Shown here: in pieces, positions 40,095 through 50,775 of the stretch
How positions within the stretch are numbered: position 1 is the first letter of the stretch
How the letters are laid out: each line of letters begins with the position of its first letter
DNA from: Rhynchopus euleeides
Taxonomy: Eukaryota > Euglenozoa > Diplonemea > Diplonemida > Diplonemidae
NCBI GenBank assembly: GCA_963210315.1
Contig: OY723309.1
Coordinates: 62,001-126,000 of the forward strand
Reading direction: 5' to 3'
DNA: 64,000 nucleotides
Position numbers and translations under genes: made by a program
The notes under the pieces: generated by a model
The model's database searches: none
Told to the model about the DNA's origin: nothing
The model's input: only the letters and a program-made list of their open reading frames with translations

Positions 40095-41310
40095 AGCTCA
40101 AGGATTTACACGATCTACATGCAGGCAGCTCAAGGATGTAAAAGATCTACATGCAGGCAGCTCAAGGATTTACAAGATCTACATGCAGGCAGCTCAAGGA
40201 TGTAAAAGATCTACATGCAGGCAGCTCAAGGATTTACAAGATCTACATGCAGGCAGCTCAAAGATGTACAAGATCTACATGCAGGCAGCTCAAGGATGTA
40301 CAAGATCTACATGCAGGCAGCTCAAGGATTCTCAAGATCTGCATGCAGGCAGCTCAAGGATTTACAAGATCTACATGCAGGCAGCTCAAGGATGTACAAG
40401 ATCTACATGCAGGCAGCTCAAGGATTTACAAGATCTACATGCAGGCAGCTCAAAGATGTACAAGATCTACATGCAGGCAGCTCAAGGATGTACAAGATCT
40501 ACATGCAGGCAGCTCAAGGATTCTCAAGATCTGCATGCAGGCAGCTCAAGGATTTACAAGATCTACATGCAGGCAGCTCAAGGATGTACAAGAGCTACAT
40601 GCAGGCAGCTCAATTTTTTTTTTTTTTTTTTTTACATGCAGGCAGCTCAAGGATGTACAAGATCTACATGCAGGCAGCTCAAGGATTCTCAAGATCTGCA
40701 TGCAGGCAGCTCAAGGATTTACAAGATCTACATGCAGGCAGCTCAAGGATGTACAAGAGCTACATGCAGGCAGCTCAAGGATTCTCAAGATCTGCATGCA
40801 GGCAGCTCAAGGATTTACAAGATCTGCATGCAGGCAGCTCAAGGATGTACAAGATCTGCATGCAGGCAGCTCAAGGATTTACAAGATCTGCATACAGGCA
40901 GCTCAAGGATTTACAAGATCTACATGCAGGCAGCTCAAGGATGTACAAGATCTGCATGCAGGCAGCTCAAGGATTTACAAGATCTGCATACAGGCAGCTC
41001 AAGGATTTACAAGATCTACATGCAGGCAGCTCAAGGATGTACAAGATCTACATGCAGGCAGCTCAAGGATGTACAAGATCTACATGCAGGCAGCTCAAGG
41101 ATTTACAAGATCTGCATCCAGGCAGCTCAAGGATTCTCAAGATCTGCATGCAGGCAGCTCAAGGATTTACAAGATCTACATGCAGGCAGCTCAAGGATGT
41201 ACAAGATCTACATGCAGGCAGCTCAAGGATTTACAAGATCTACATGCAGGCAGCTCAAGGATGTACAAGATCTACATGCAGGCAGCTCAAGGATTCTCAA
41301 GATCTACATG
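40095..41310 (+). repeat. 32-bp minisatellite, left block
   Basis: About 38 units of GCAGGCAGCTCAAGG + ATTTACAAGATCTACAT. Three unit types differ at the centre (GGATTTAC, GGATGTAC, GGATTCTC) and recur in a higher-order order. The plus strand has no stop in any frame, so the reading frame of element A stays open back to 40151. Those extra 387 residues are repeat translation, not part of the element. At 40614-40633 a T20 run replaces part of a unit. Left of 40095 is a 20-bp piece of family B. Confidence 0.9.
40614..40633 (-). mobile_element. Isolated T20 run within the 32-bp array
   Basis: Twenty T between GCTCAA and ACATGCAGG. No element sequence accompanies it. It could be a retroposition event that copied only a poly-A tail on the minus strand. 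Confidence 0.4.
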
Positions 41311-44300
41311 CGTGTACAGGGCAGCGAGGACGCACGGTGGGCGTCTGGCGACTGGGGACGACAAAGGCAAAGTACGTGTGAGGGACTTGAAAGGGTTGCG
41401 GAGCGCCACAGTGCTGGAGCGTAGCAGCGGGGAGGTTTACAGCATTGCGGGGTCGGGCCTGAGGAACTTCGGCGGGCCAGGGGGGAGGTGTGGTGGCAGA
41501 CAGACGTGTGCGGACCCCAAGCCGACCCTCTCCGACCTCAAGGGCTCCACTTGCACCTGCGCGGTCAACAACACAGTGACAGTGACTGGGGTGAAGACAA
41601 CATGCACGCGCGATGAGGCCGTGGCAAAGCCGTGGGGTGACGGTCGGACCTGCAAGGACCCCAACATAAAGTGCTCGTGGGACTGCGGCAGCGGCGACGA
41701 CGGCACCTGTGGGGCAGGGTGGGGCATTCACGGCCGGGCCAGACTACTCCGGGTGTTATGGTGGGCGGCGCAGCGGAGCGGCATCGTGGGGCCAATGGTG
41801 GCGGGGGTGGCGCTGCTCTGCGGCGACGTGGGAGCCAGTGTGGCATGGGTGGCGCAGGTGACGGGGCGAGCAGCCTGGGGGCTCATGGCAGAGGGCCGCC
41901 TCCGCGTCGCCCGCTTGCAGCTGGTGTGGATCGGGTGGACGCTCTGGTGCGGGGCGTGTGTGGAGGCGGAGGCAGGAGGCTGGGAGGGGCTGCAGGGGAG
42001 CGGCGCGGTGCTGCTGAGTGCGGGGTGGCTGGGTGCGCGGTGGGCGACCCTCCGCGCTCACATGGCGTGGTGGCCGAGTGGGGCGCAGGCCCTCTCCCTG
42101 ACGCTGTGGATGCTTGTGGTGCTGGCGGGAGTGGCGGACCCGATGGGGCTGTTGCCTGCGTGGGGAGTGGAGGGCCTCGCCTGGGTGGATGTGGCAGCGG
42201 GCGCAGCAGGCGGGTGGGTGACGGGACTGTGCGGGGCCGCGGGTCCGTGGCTGCTCATGGCGTGTGCGCAGCTGAGCATCTGGTGGCTCTTTGAGCCGTA
42301 CCCTCGGGAGGGCCGCCAGCCCAGACGCAGATGGCGGGCTCGCCGACCGAGCCGAGCGGTGTCGATGTGGTGGGTGGGAGGAGGGCGTCGCCTGGTACGG
42401 CGGGCGGCGCTCATGGGGGTGCGAGTGTTCGGGGGCGCCCGCCGGGGGGACGGGGTGCTTTGCCCAGGGCCGGGACCGGGAGTGGCGCACGTGCCCTCGG
42501 AGTGCTGGAAGCCAGACGGGCCACCGGAGGAGGCCCTCCCGGTCCTGCAGGCAGCTGGGGTACGAAGCTGTGTACCAGGGGACAACCTGGTCGTGGCAGA
42601 CGGCGCGTTGCAGCGCTGGGCAGACGCGGGCGAGTGTGTGGTGGTGTGGGTGCAGGGCGGGGACCTCCCGGTGGTGTACGCAGCACCGACGTACCGGGCC
42701 AAGACGCGGGAGGCTCTCCGCCGGTACCCCAAGGTGGTGCTGGCGCCGTCGGAGACGGGGGTTGCCTGTGCGGTTGCGTCGGAAGCGCAGGCGACGAGGC
42801 TGATGGGCAAGGGGCGGCTGGTCTGGGATGCGAGCGGTGACGGAGCGGCTTGCGTAGCGCTGGCACCGGACGCGCTGAGCGGTGGGGGCGAGGGGCAGAG
42901 CATGCGGGCGGTGGACGCCATCCTGCCGGTCGGAGCATCCCGGGTCCCCAACGTGTCGCAGCACGACTGTGGGTACCTGGCGCTAGGGTACGAGCAGGAG
43001 GAGGTGCAGAGCGAGCGGGACGCGATCGCAACGCTGGCTGCGAGTCAGCCCAACCTCAAGGGCTTCTTCACGTCGCCGGAGGCATACGCGGAGTACCTAT
43101 GCGGGGTGCGAGCGGAGAGGCACATGGACCACCTCACCCTGCACCTCGCGGCGCGTGAGGGGGACTTCCAGGTGCTGGTGGTGCAGCCGGGGCAGCCCAC
43201 GCTCCTCATCGGGGCGGTCCCGAAGCCGCGCCCCAAAGCGCCGAGGGGACCGGGCAGGAAGGAGGGGGATCCGCTGCGGGTGGTGGCACTGGCGAGCACC
43301 CACTACGAGAAGGTCGTTGCGTCCGCTACGGCGCTAGCAGAGCTGAAGCGGGCTGCGAAGCGCACCACCCTGACTGCGCAGAACGCGGGAGAGCAGCCGG
43401 CCGAGGGAGGCGACGGGGTGGACATCTCGGGGAAGCTAGTCGAGGTCGCCACGTCGAAGTGCTGGTGTCCGGTCGACACGTGCTCCCGCTCGCTGGTGAG
43501 GGGCGGGTCGTCGATACAGCGCTCGTCCCTCACCAAACACATGAACAAGCATGTGGAAGAGGACGGTATCTCCCCCCGGGAGATGCAGCAGCTGCTGCGG
43601 CAGTCGGGCCTGCGCACGTGTGCGGTGTGCAGCACGGTGATGGCGCTGACGGACTCGAAGCGCAAGCAGGCGGAGGTGTGCCGGGCCTGCGAGCCGAAGG
43701 TGCAGGCCGAGGAGCTGGGGGAGCCGAGTGCGGCCCAGGGCCGCTACGAGGGCCTGCCGGAGTGGGGGCGCATCGCCGAGTCGGGGGTGCGGACGTGGGA
43801 GGCGGTCCCCAGAGAGCTGCAGGGGGAATGGGCGGCGTGCTTCCGGGACGCGTGCCGGGAGGCGGCAGCGACGCAGACGGACGCGGCGTACCGGGTGCTC
43901 GCCATGGTGCCGCAGCTCGCGCTGCGGAAGGAGCGGATGGGCAAGGCGCGCAAGGCCCAGACGCTCCGCCAGCGGCGGCTGCTGATCGGGAGGCTGCGCC
44001 AGGGGGAGCACGCCCAGGTGTGGGCTGCGGAGGCGGGGAAGCGCAAGCCCGGGGGCGAGCCAGCACGGCCCCCGGCGGGGCAGGGGGACCCGACGGAGGA
44101 GCACCGGCGCTGGCAGGGGCGGGTGCAGAAGTTGACGGCGCAGGGCCGCACGTCGGCGGCGGTGAAGGCTCTGACACCGGATGCGGTCGCCCCCCAGTCG
44201 GACGAGACGCTGCAGCAGCTCCAGAAGAAACACCCGACGGGGAAGCCGGCGCAGTGCGGCAAGGTGGACCCAGCACTTTGTGAGGCGTTTACCCCGCTGG

Positions 44301-47300
44301 AAGTGCTGAAGGCGGTGAACGGGTTTCCCACGGGGTCCGCAGGGGGTTCCCTCGGGCTCAGGCCGGATCACCTGAAGGCGGCGGTGGCGCACCCGACTGC
44401 ACGTGCCCTCCCGGCGCTCACGCATCTGGTGAACGGGTTGGCGCGGGGGGCGGCGCCGGACACGACACGGGCATGGCTGGCGGGGGCGAGCCTGACGGCG
44501 CTCCGCAAGGGGGACGCGGATGTGCGGCCAATCGCGTGTGGCGAGTCGATCAGGCGCCTGGTGGCGAAGCTCATCGCGGCGAGGCATCGGGACGAGGCGA
44601 AGACGATTCTCCTTCGGGGTAAGCAGGTCGGGGTGGGTGTACGGCAGGGGGCGGAGGCGGCGACGGCGGTGGTCGCCAACTTCGCTGCGAGGAGCAAGGG
44701 CCAGGACGCGTGCATCCTCAAGATCGACTACACGAACGCGTTTAACGCGGTCGATCGCACAGCCTTCCTGAAGCAGGTTGAGGAGAAGTTCCCGGGGATG
44801 TTGCCGTGGGTGGCGTGGTGCTACACGCAACCCACGAACCTGCAGTTTGGGGATAAACGCCTGCAGTCAGCATGTGGTGTGCAGCAGGGGGACCCCCTGG
44901 GGCCGCTGCTCTTCTCCCTGGCGATCGCGCCCATAGCAGAGGAGGTGGCACAACTCCCGGGTGTCCAAGGGACAGTGTGGTTCCTCGATGACGGGGTGGT
45001 GATGGGCTCAGGGTACGCGGTGAGCCGAGCGTACGAGCACATCGTGCGGCGCAGCCGGGACATGGGGCTTACGGTCCGGGAGGACAAGTGTGAGCTGGTG
45101 GACATAGCGGGTCACTCCCTCGCGACATGGGAAGGGTGGGGCCTGAAGGTGAAGGAGAAGCCCAAGGGATCGCCACTTGAGGGCATCCGATGGATCCGGG
45201 AGAGCAACTTCGAGCTGCTCGGAGCCCCCATTGGTGACGCGGCATGGTGCGAGGAGTACATGCAGGCTCGGGTCAAGGTCTTCGTCAGGTCGCTGGACGC
45301 GCTGGACAAGCTGTCGGATTCGCAGACCGCCTTCGTCCTGCTGCGGGAGTGCCTGGGGTTTGCTCGTATGGTCTTCTTCATGCGGGCTATAGGGGCTACG
45401 GGGGCGACGAAGTATCTGGACAGGTACGACGCGCGGGTCCAGCGGAGCCTCGCACGGCTCCTGGGGTACGAGGATGAGTGTCTCCCCCAGGAGGCGGTGC
45501 TGCAGGCGTCGCTCCCGGTGCGGGTCGGCGGCCTCGGTGTCCGTAAGGCCGCGGACCACTGGCATGCGGCGGCGCTGGCGTCGAGTGCAGGGACTGCGGG
45601 GCTCTGCCGCAGGCTGGACCGCAACTTCGTCTGGGACGCGGAGGGCTGGCGGCGGACCGCGCTCTCGTACAACGAGATGGTGGCAGAGGGGTGGCAGGTG
45701 GACCCAGATGCACCCCCAGTCAGAGCCCCGGAGCAGCGCACCCTGTCCCTCGGCATCCTGGAGGCAGGGTACAACGCCCTGATGGAGGGTGCAGACGCTG
45801 CGACGCGCGCCAGGCTGAACTCGCAGCTGCTGAGGGGGTGTGGGGCATGGCTGACAGGGAGCCCAGGCCGCTGGGAGGCGATGCCCGCGCAAGCCTTCCA
45901 GGCGGTGCTACGGCTCCGGATGGGGCTGCCGCTGTTCGGATCGCTGGAGCGGTGTGGGTGCTGTGGGAGAGACGGGGTGCTGGATCCTCATGGGGAACAC
46001 GCCGCGCTCTGCGAGAAGGGCGGGGGGGCGGTGCTGCGGCACGAGGCAGTGGCCGACGCGCTCCTGGGGATGGCCCGCAAGGTGGGACTGGGTGCGGAGC
46101 GGGAAACCGCCGGCTTGCTGCAGGACAGGAGGCGCCCAGGGGATGTCACTCTGCGCCAAGGGTTCATGGACGGCAGGGTCACTGCGATCGACGTCGCGGT
46201 GGTGAATCCTCTGGCGCCGTCGTACGTCCAGTTGGCGGCGCGGACGGTGGGCGGGGCCGCAGCGCGTCGGCAAGCGGACAAGGTCCGCAAGTACCGGGAC
46301 GACGAGGCGGTGCGAGGAGGTCGGCTGGCCTTTGAGCCCTTTGTGATCGAACTGTTTGGAGGCTGGGGGCAGCGCGCGGCCTCCATCATGAACAGGTTGG
46401 TGGCGATCGGGGCGTCCAGGCTGGGCGTGGGTAGGGTGGGGCTGGCCCAGCAAGCAGCCCGGAGCATGGGCTGGGCGTTCCAGAAGGCGGTGGGGTTGTC
46501 CCTCCTGGCGTGTGGGGAGCTGTGCTCTCAGGCAGGGGGAACACGCAGGCAGGTGTGCCTGGAGGCGACCCCGGTGATCGACCCTGCGACGTACGTGCAG
46601 TTCGGGGACCTGATGCCGGGGGTGGTGATGGAGGAGGTGCCGCCAGATGACACAGGTGGGGAAGACGAGGACGGGAGCGAGGGGGAGTTTGGACCGGACC
46701 CCGAACCGCCAGCGGAGGAGCGCGCCTTCGACGTGAAGGTGGCGCAGTGGCGGAAGAGGTGCGACCCCCGGGGGGAGAAGACCGCAGCGCAGTGTCTGCA
46801 GGAGGGGTGTGCAGCCAGTCTCCCCGCCTGGTACCAGCTGCGGCAGCTGGGGGGCACAATGCCGACGGGGCAAGCAGTCGACGGGGTTGAGGCCGTCATC
46901 AGGGGTGGTGACGCGCCGTGTTCGCTGGAGCAGGCGCGGAGGCAGGCAGTCGGGTTGGTGCTGAACGCTCCGGAGCTGCGGCCAGAAGTGGCAGATCCTG
47001 CGGAATGGAGCTGCCGGATGCGGGCGCCGACACGCTTGCCAGATGGCAGTGTGCCACAGGAGGCATGGGCGGACATGGCGGTGCTGCGGGCGCTGGCAGT
47101 GGTGCTGCGTGTGGAGATCCTCGTCCTGCGGGACTACGGGGAGCCAGTGGTGTGCAGGCCGAGGCCGGAGGCGCAGGTGCGGACACGCTTCGCTTTGTGT
47201 GCGGACGGGCGGGGTTTTGTGCGGGTCGACGTGGAGGTGGACACATCGCAGCTGCCGGCGGGGCCAGAGGCGGCCGTTGCGGAGCCGATGGAGAGGGTGT

Positions 47301-49633
47301 TCGCCGGCCAGGCTGGGGCGATCTGCCACATTTGCAGGGAGAAGGTGGGGCCGCAGTCTCTCCACCTCCGGTGCCGTAAGTGCATGCAGGCGGCGTGCAT
47401 GGCGTGTGGTGGGGAGGACCTGCCGTGCGCTTGTCCGAGGGGGCGTTTGCGGTTGGTGCAGGCGTCGGGGCGGCCCCGCGGGTGGGCGGCGGTGGTGAAA
47501 GAGGAGGTGTGCGAGGAGGCAGGGGAGCCGGGTGCGGCCCCGAAGAAGCGACGGGCGGGTGGGGCGGGAGCGACGGCAGCACCTTCACCGGCCGCGTCAC
47601 CAGACGGGTGCACACCTCCTCCATCGGGCGCGCCGCCAGTGACCCCCGCCGGGGCGGTGCGGGGCACAGCAGCCGAGCAGCGAGAGCGGGAAGCGGACCG
47701 GTGGCAGCGCGTGCAGGAGCTGTCGGCCACGGAGCCTGTGGCGGCCTTCATCGCCCAGTGGCAGAGTGCCGCCCCCGCGGATGTGTCACAGTGTTTGGAA
47801 GTCGAGGACCTGGTGGGGTCCCTCCAGGGACAGGTGCGGTGGCGGGCGGAGTACACCGTGGGCGACTGCCTGTTTGACGCGGTGGTCGGTCAGCTGCCGG
47901 CCAGTCTGATTGTGACAGCGGCCGAGGCGCGGAGGCGAGCAGTGGAGGCGGTGGTGTCGCACGCCGGGCTGCGCGCGCTGGTGGAGGGGGCGCCGGAGGC
48001 GTGGGCTCGGCTGATGGGCCGCAGCGGGGCAGGGCCGGGGCTGCAGTCGTGGGCTGACGAGCTGGTCCTCGGGGGGCTCGCGAGGGCCCTCTGCATCAAC
48101 ATCCTGGCGTTCAGGAAGCAGGGCCAGGGGGTCAGAGTGTGGCGCGCAGCGAGGCGGGCGGCAGGGATGGCGGCGGTGGCGTTTGTGGGTGAGTCGGGAC
48201 AGGCAGACGGCACAGCGGTGGGCCACTTTGTGCCCGTGATCCTGCCCGAGCCGCTGCAGCAGTGGGCGCTGGAGGTGGACGCGTGCCCAGTGGGGCAGGA
48301 TATCCGCGTCCGGGGGTGTGAAGCTGCGCGGCTGATGAGCCTCCAGGTCGGTTGGCAGACGAGCTGCGGGGCGTGCACCACGCCGGTGAGCGTTCGCGGG
48401 TGCTGGGGATGCAGCGAGTGCGGGGTGGCAGTGTGCCTCACGTGCCGCGACAAGTCCCCGGCGACATACAGGTGGTGCGGTGAAGCACACCTCGACAACC
48501 CGTCTTCTTCGACATCCCACCCCCTCCCTTCACCCCATAACACCCACCCTCCGACGGCATCTCAGACTACATCATCCCAACCTACTACATCCCACCCTAC
48601 ATCTCAGACTACATCATCCCAACCTACTACATCCCACCCTACATCATCCCACTCTACTTCTTCTCAACCTACTCCATCCCAACCCACTCCATCCCGGCAC
48701 TCGCCGGCCCTTCCCCACTCCTCACCATCCCCTTCGGCAGCTCCCGTGGGGGGCACCCCGTCGAGTGCGGCGGCGGCGGCGGCGGCGGCAGCAGCGGCGA
48801 CACCTCTGGGGGAAGGCTCCAACAACGGACCCACAGCCATCCCTCGGCAGGCAGCAGCGGCAGCGACAGCGGCGGCAGCGGCAGCAGCATCGACGATGGA
48901 GCTCCCTCGAGGGGCGGACGGCGGCATCGCCTTCGACGACGAGTTGTCGGAGGGGGTGGACGGCATGAGCGACGAGGGCACGGTCACGTCAACGGGAGGC
49001 ACCCAAAACACAAACACAGCCACCCAAGTGTCAGTGATCCTGATCTCAGCAGCTCGCGCGGGTATGGGGAAGTGGGCAGGGAGTCGGTCTGACGGGCCAG
49101 CAGAGGTGGACGGCAGGATGGTGTTTCCTTCGGCAGCGAAGGCGGCGGCGGAGGGAGCGAAGGAGGCGGCGTGGGTCCCTCGGACGGCAGAAGGCTGGTT
49201 CGAGCTCTTCGGCCAGCACGGGCGCTCAGAGTTGGAGGTCGAGACGGCACACGCTGTCTACAAGCAGTGGGTGGCGGATCGACGGTCGGTTGATGCCGAC
49301 TTCAACTCGAGGCGGGAAGGGGCGAGTGCGGCACGGGTGGAGGAGTTCTTCGCGTGCAAGCGCGTGAACAGCCGGGTGGACAAGAGACGGACGCGTGAGC
49401 GGCACCCGGAGGAGGCGGCGCGACCGCGGGGCGGCCGTGGCGGGGGAGGGGTGGCGGACCCCCGGGACAGGAGGGGCGACGGCCAGGGTGGAGGGAGGCA
49501 GGGTCGCGACAGGTGGGCAGCCGGGAGAGGCGGCGGCAGGGGTGGCGGCGACCGTAGGGACCGTGGCGGCGGGCAGGAGAGGCAGGCTGCGGTGATCGGA
49601 GTAGGGGGCCAGGGGCCCCGTCGGCGGAGGTGA
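41309..49633 (+). CDS. Family A retrotransposon polyprotein, longest copy (about 2,774 codons of element sequence)
   Basis: Element-derived coding sequence begins at 41309; the frame is open further left only because the 32-bp repeat has no stops. It adds to the 18,968 copy a piece of Cys-rich region (CADPKPTLSD, CAVNNTV, CKDPNIKC) and the start of the membrane region (LLRVLWWAAQ). After that it has the same order: membrane helices, OTU-like 1, fingers, RT, CCHC, RLE, degenerate OTU-like, RING-like finger, OTU 3, zinc ribbon, linker, W-x2-LF domain and RG tail. Differences from the other copy are poly-Ala runs one to four residues longer, with an Ala-to-Thr change, and single changes such as T/A and S/G in the RG tail. 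All catalytic motifs remain, so it could supply proteins if expressed. Confidence 0.9.
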   Translation, partial: CVYRAARTHGGRLATGDDKGKVRVRDLKGLRSATVLERSSGEVYSIAGSGLRNFGGPGGRCGGRQTCADPKPTLSDLKGSTCTCAVNNTVTVTGVKTTCTRDEAVAKPWGDGRTCKDPNIKCSWDCGSGDDGTCGAGWGIHGRARLLRVLWWAAQRSGIVGPMVAGVALLCGDVGASVAWVAQVTGRAAWGLMAEGRLRVARLQLVWIGWTLWCGACVEAEAGGWEGLQGSGAVLLSAGWLGARWATLRAHMAWWPSGAQALSLTLWMLVVLAGVADPMGLLPAWGVEGLAWVDVAAGAAGGWVTGLCGAAGPWLLMACAQLSIWWLFEPYPREGRQPRRRWRARRPSRAVSMWWVGGGRRLVRRAALMGVRVFGGARRGDGVLCPGPGPGVAHVPSECWKPDGPPEEALPVLQAAGVRSCVPGDNLVVADGALQRWADAGECVVVWVQGGDLPVVYAAPTYRAKTREALRRYPKVVLAPSETGVACAVASEAQATRLMGKGRLVWDASGDGAACVALAPDALSGGGEGQSMRAVDAILPVGASRVPNVSQHDCGYLALGYEQEEVQSERDAIATLAASQPNLKGFFTSPEAYAEYLCGVRAERHMDHLTLHLAAREGDFQVLVVQPGQPTLLIGAVPKPRPKAPRGPGRKEGDPLRVVALASTHYEKVVASATALAELKRAAKRTTLTAQNAGEQPAEGGDGVDISGKLVEVATSKCWCPVDTCSRSLVRGGSSIQRSSLTKHMNKHVEEDGISPREMQQLLRQSGLRTCAVCSTVMALTDSKRKQAEVCRACEPKVQAEELGEPSAAQGRYEGLPEWGRIAESGVRTWEAVPRELQGEWAACFRDACREAAATQTDAAYRVLAMVPQLALRKERMGKARKAQTLRQRRLLIGRLRQGEHAQVWAAEAGKRKPGGEPARPPAGQGDPTEEHRRWQGRVQKLTAQGRTSAAVKALTPDAVAPQSDETLQQLQKKHPTGKPAQCGKVDPALCEAFTPLEVLKAVNGFPTGSAGGSLGLRPDHLKAAVAHPTARALPALTHLVNGLARGAAPDTTRAWLAGASLTALRKGDADVRPIACGESIRRLVAKLIAARHRDEAKTILLRGKQVGVGVRQGAEAATAVVANFAARSKGQDACILKIDYTNAFNAVDRTAFLKQVEEKFPGMLPWVAWCYTQPTNLQFGDKRLQSACGVQQGDPLGPLLFSLAIAPIAEEVAQLPGVQGTVWFLDDGVVMGSGYAVSRAYEHIVRRSRDMGLTVREDKCELVDIAGHSLATWEGWGLKVKEKPKGSPLEGIRWIRESNFELLGAPIGDAAWCEEYMQARVKVFVRSLDALDKLSDSQTAFVLLRECLGFARMVFFMRAIGATGATKYLDRYDARVQRSLARLLGYEDECLPQEAVLQASLPVRVGGLGVRKAADHWHAAALASSAGTAGLCRRLDRNFVWDAEGWRRTALSYNEMVAEGWQVDPDAPPVRAPEQRTLSLGILEAGYNALMEGADAATRARLNSQLLRGCGAWLTGSPGRWEAMPAQAFQAVLRLRMGLPLFGSLERCGCCGRDGVLDPHGEHAALCEKGGGAVLRHEAVADALLGMARKVGLGAERETAGLLQDRRRPGDVTLRQGFMDGRVTAIDVAVVNPLAPSYVQLAARTVGGAAARRQADKVRKYRDDEAVRGGRLAFEPFVIELFGGWGQRAASIMNRLVAIGASRLGVGRVGLAQQAARSMGWAFQKAVGLSLLACGELCSQAGGTRRQVCLEATPVIDPATYVQFGDLMPGVVMEEVPPDDTGGEDEDGSEGEFGPDPEPPAEERAFDVKVAQWRKRCDPRGEKTAAQCLQEGCAASLPAWYQLRQLGGTMPTGQAVDGVEAVIRGGDAPCSLEQARRQAVGLVLNAPELRPEVADPAEWSCRMRAPTRLPDGSVPQEAWADMAVLRALAVVLRVEILVLRDYGEPVVCRPRPEAQVRTRFALCADGRGFVRVDVEVDTSQLPAGPEAAVAEPMERVFAGQAGAICHICREKVGPQSLHLRCRKCMQAACMACGGEDLPCACPRGRLRLVQASGRPRGWAAVVKEEVCEEAGEPGAAPKKRRAGGAGATAAPSPAASPDGCTPPPSGAPPVTPAGAVRGTAAEQREREADRWQRVQELSATEPVAAFIAQWQSAAPADVSQCLEVEDLVGSLQGQVRWRAEYTVGDCLFDAVVGQLPASLIVTAAEARRRAVEAVVSHAGLRALVEGAPEAWARLMGRSGAGPGLQSWADELVLGGLARALCINILAFRKQGQGVRVWRAARRAAGMAAVAFVGESGQADGTAVGHFVPVILPEPLQQWALEVDACPVGQDIRVRGCEAARLMSLQVGWQTSCGACTTPVSVRGCWGCSECGVAVCLTCRDKSPATYRWCGEAHLDNPSSSTSHPLPSPHNTHPPTASQTTSSQPTTSHPTSQTTSSQPTTSHPTSSHSTSSQPTPSQPTPSRHSPALPHSSPSPSAAPVGGTPSSAAAAAAAAAAATPLGEGSNNGPTAIPRQAAAAATAAAAAAASTMELPRGADGGIAFDDELSEGVDGMSDEGTVTSTGGTQNTNTATQVSVILISAARAGMGKWAGSRSDGPAEVDGRMVFPSAAKAAAEGAKEAAWVPRTAEGWFELFGQHGRSELEVETAHAVYKQWVADRRSVDADFNSRREGASAARVEEFFACKRVNSRVDKRRTRERHPEEAARPRGGRGGGGVADPRDRRGDGQGGGRQGRDRWAAGRGGGRGGGDRRDRGGGQERQAAVIGVGGQGPRRRR

Positions 49634-50447
49634 AGCGTTCATGCAGGGAGAGGACGGTGCACGTAGGGTGCAACCTCCTCCCCCCTTCGGTAGAGTCCAA
49701 CCCCCCCCCCTTCCCCCTCCTCCCCTCTTCGGTAGAGTCGTGTGTATAGTCCGTCTAGGGTGGGTGGTTGGGACCCCCGCGTCCGTTCCCCTCGCGCCTA
49801 GGCCCCCAAGCATCATCACCGATTCCAGTGTGTATAGTTTGACCTTCGAGCCGTGGGTCCGGAAAGTCCATTCGGTCCCACGGCGCCTAAACAAACAAAT
49901 CTGATCGTCCCCCCCCCCCGCCCCTCCCCCTTAATAGAGTCTTGCACAGTGTGAATAGTCTTGCCCTTTGGGGGGGTCGGTGGTGTCCGAAAAAGTTCGC
50001 CACAAACTCGGAGTGGCACCAGCAGAACGTGTGTGAGAGCCACGGCACCACGGACCCCTGTAAATTCGCTCCCTGATTCCACCATTCCCCTCGATTCCGC
50101 CCCTCCTCTGCAGTTCCCTCCCCCAGTTCGAGTGGTTTGGAGGGATGGCCCGCTCGGTCCCGCAAACCGCTCGACAGGGACTGTTTCAACCCTGTTTTTT
50201 GCGCGTTCTGGGCCCTGGACTTTTCGAACGGTCGCCATTTGGGGAGAGACTGTAGAAGAGGTCTGGCCCTTGTTGTTCGAACTTGCCAAGTACACGGCCC
50301 TCTAGCCTCTAGCCTCTGCCACACGTGGCCAACAGCAACTGTGTCGTTGGCTTCCGCCCTGCATGTCATCTCGACAAGCAGCAGACACCCCAAGAGCAGA
50401 GGTGGAGAGTAGCAGTCCCCCGGTTCGCCCCCGGGTACCAAAAAAAA
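49634..50447 (+). other. 3' UTR of element A (second copy)
   Basis: Like 26,825-27,615, but with a short extra duplication near 49,680-49,735 (CTTCGGTAGAGTC occurs twice) and CCCTGGAC in place of CCCGGGAC near 50,214. Ends in the T-arm-like hairpin and A8. Confidence 0.7.
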
Positions 50448-50735
50448 TTCTCAAGATCTGCATGCAGGCAGCTCAAGGATTTACAAGATCTACATGCAGG
50501 CAGCTCAAGGATGTACAGGATCTACATGCAGGCAGCTCAAGGATTTACAAGATCTACATGCAGGCAGCTCAAGGATGTACAAGATCTACATGCAGGCAGC
50601 TCAAGGATGTACAAGATCTACATGCAGGCAGCTCAAGGATGTACAAGATCTACATGCAGGCAGCTCAAGGATTCTCAAGATCTGCATGCAGGCAGCTCAA
50701 GGATTTACAAGATCTACATGCAGGCAGCTCAAGGA
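50448..50735 (+). repeat. 32-bp minisatellite, middle block
   Basis: Nine units between element A and element B. At 50736-50761 the array is broken by about 26 bp copied from the family A 3' UTR (CCTTCGAGCCGTGGG...), then GATGTAC resumes the repeat up to the B tail. Confidence 0.85.
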
Positions 50736-50775
50736 CCTTCGAGCCGTGGGTCCGGAAAGGATGTACTTTTTTTTT

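Larger units (their letters stand above)
41309..50447 (+). mobile_element. Element A, longest copy, inserted in the 32-bp array
   Basis: Extends from GCGTGTACAGGG at about 41,310 to A8 at 50440-50447, with minisatellite on both sides (TTCTCAAGATCT is present left and right). It starts within the Cys-rich region, so it still lacks the signal-like N-terminus seen in B. Apart from that it holds the whole coding region and 3' UTR. Confidence 0.85.

Noticed and set aside
40151-41308. N-terminal 387 residues of a 3,160-codon frame
   Set aside because: They are translation of the 32-bp minisatellite, which has no stops. Element A sequence starts only at about 41,309.
40095-41310. CRISPR array (regular 32-bp repeats)
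   Set aside because: Units abut without unique spacers, there are no cas genes, and the DNA is eukaryotic.
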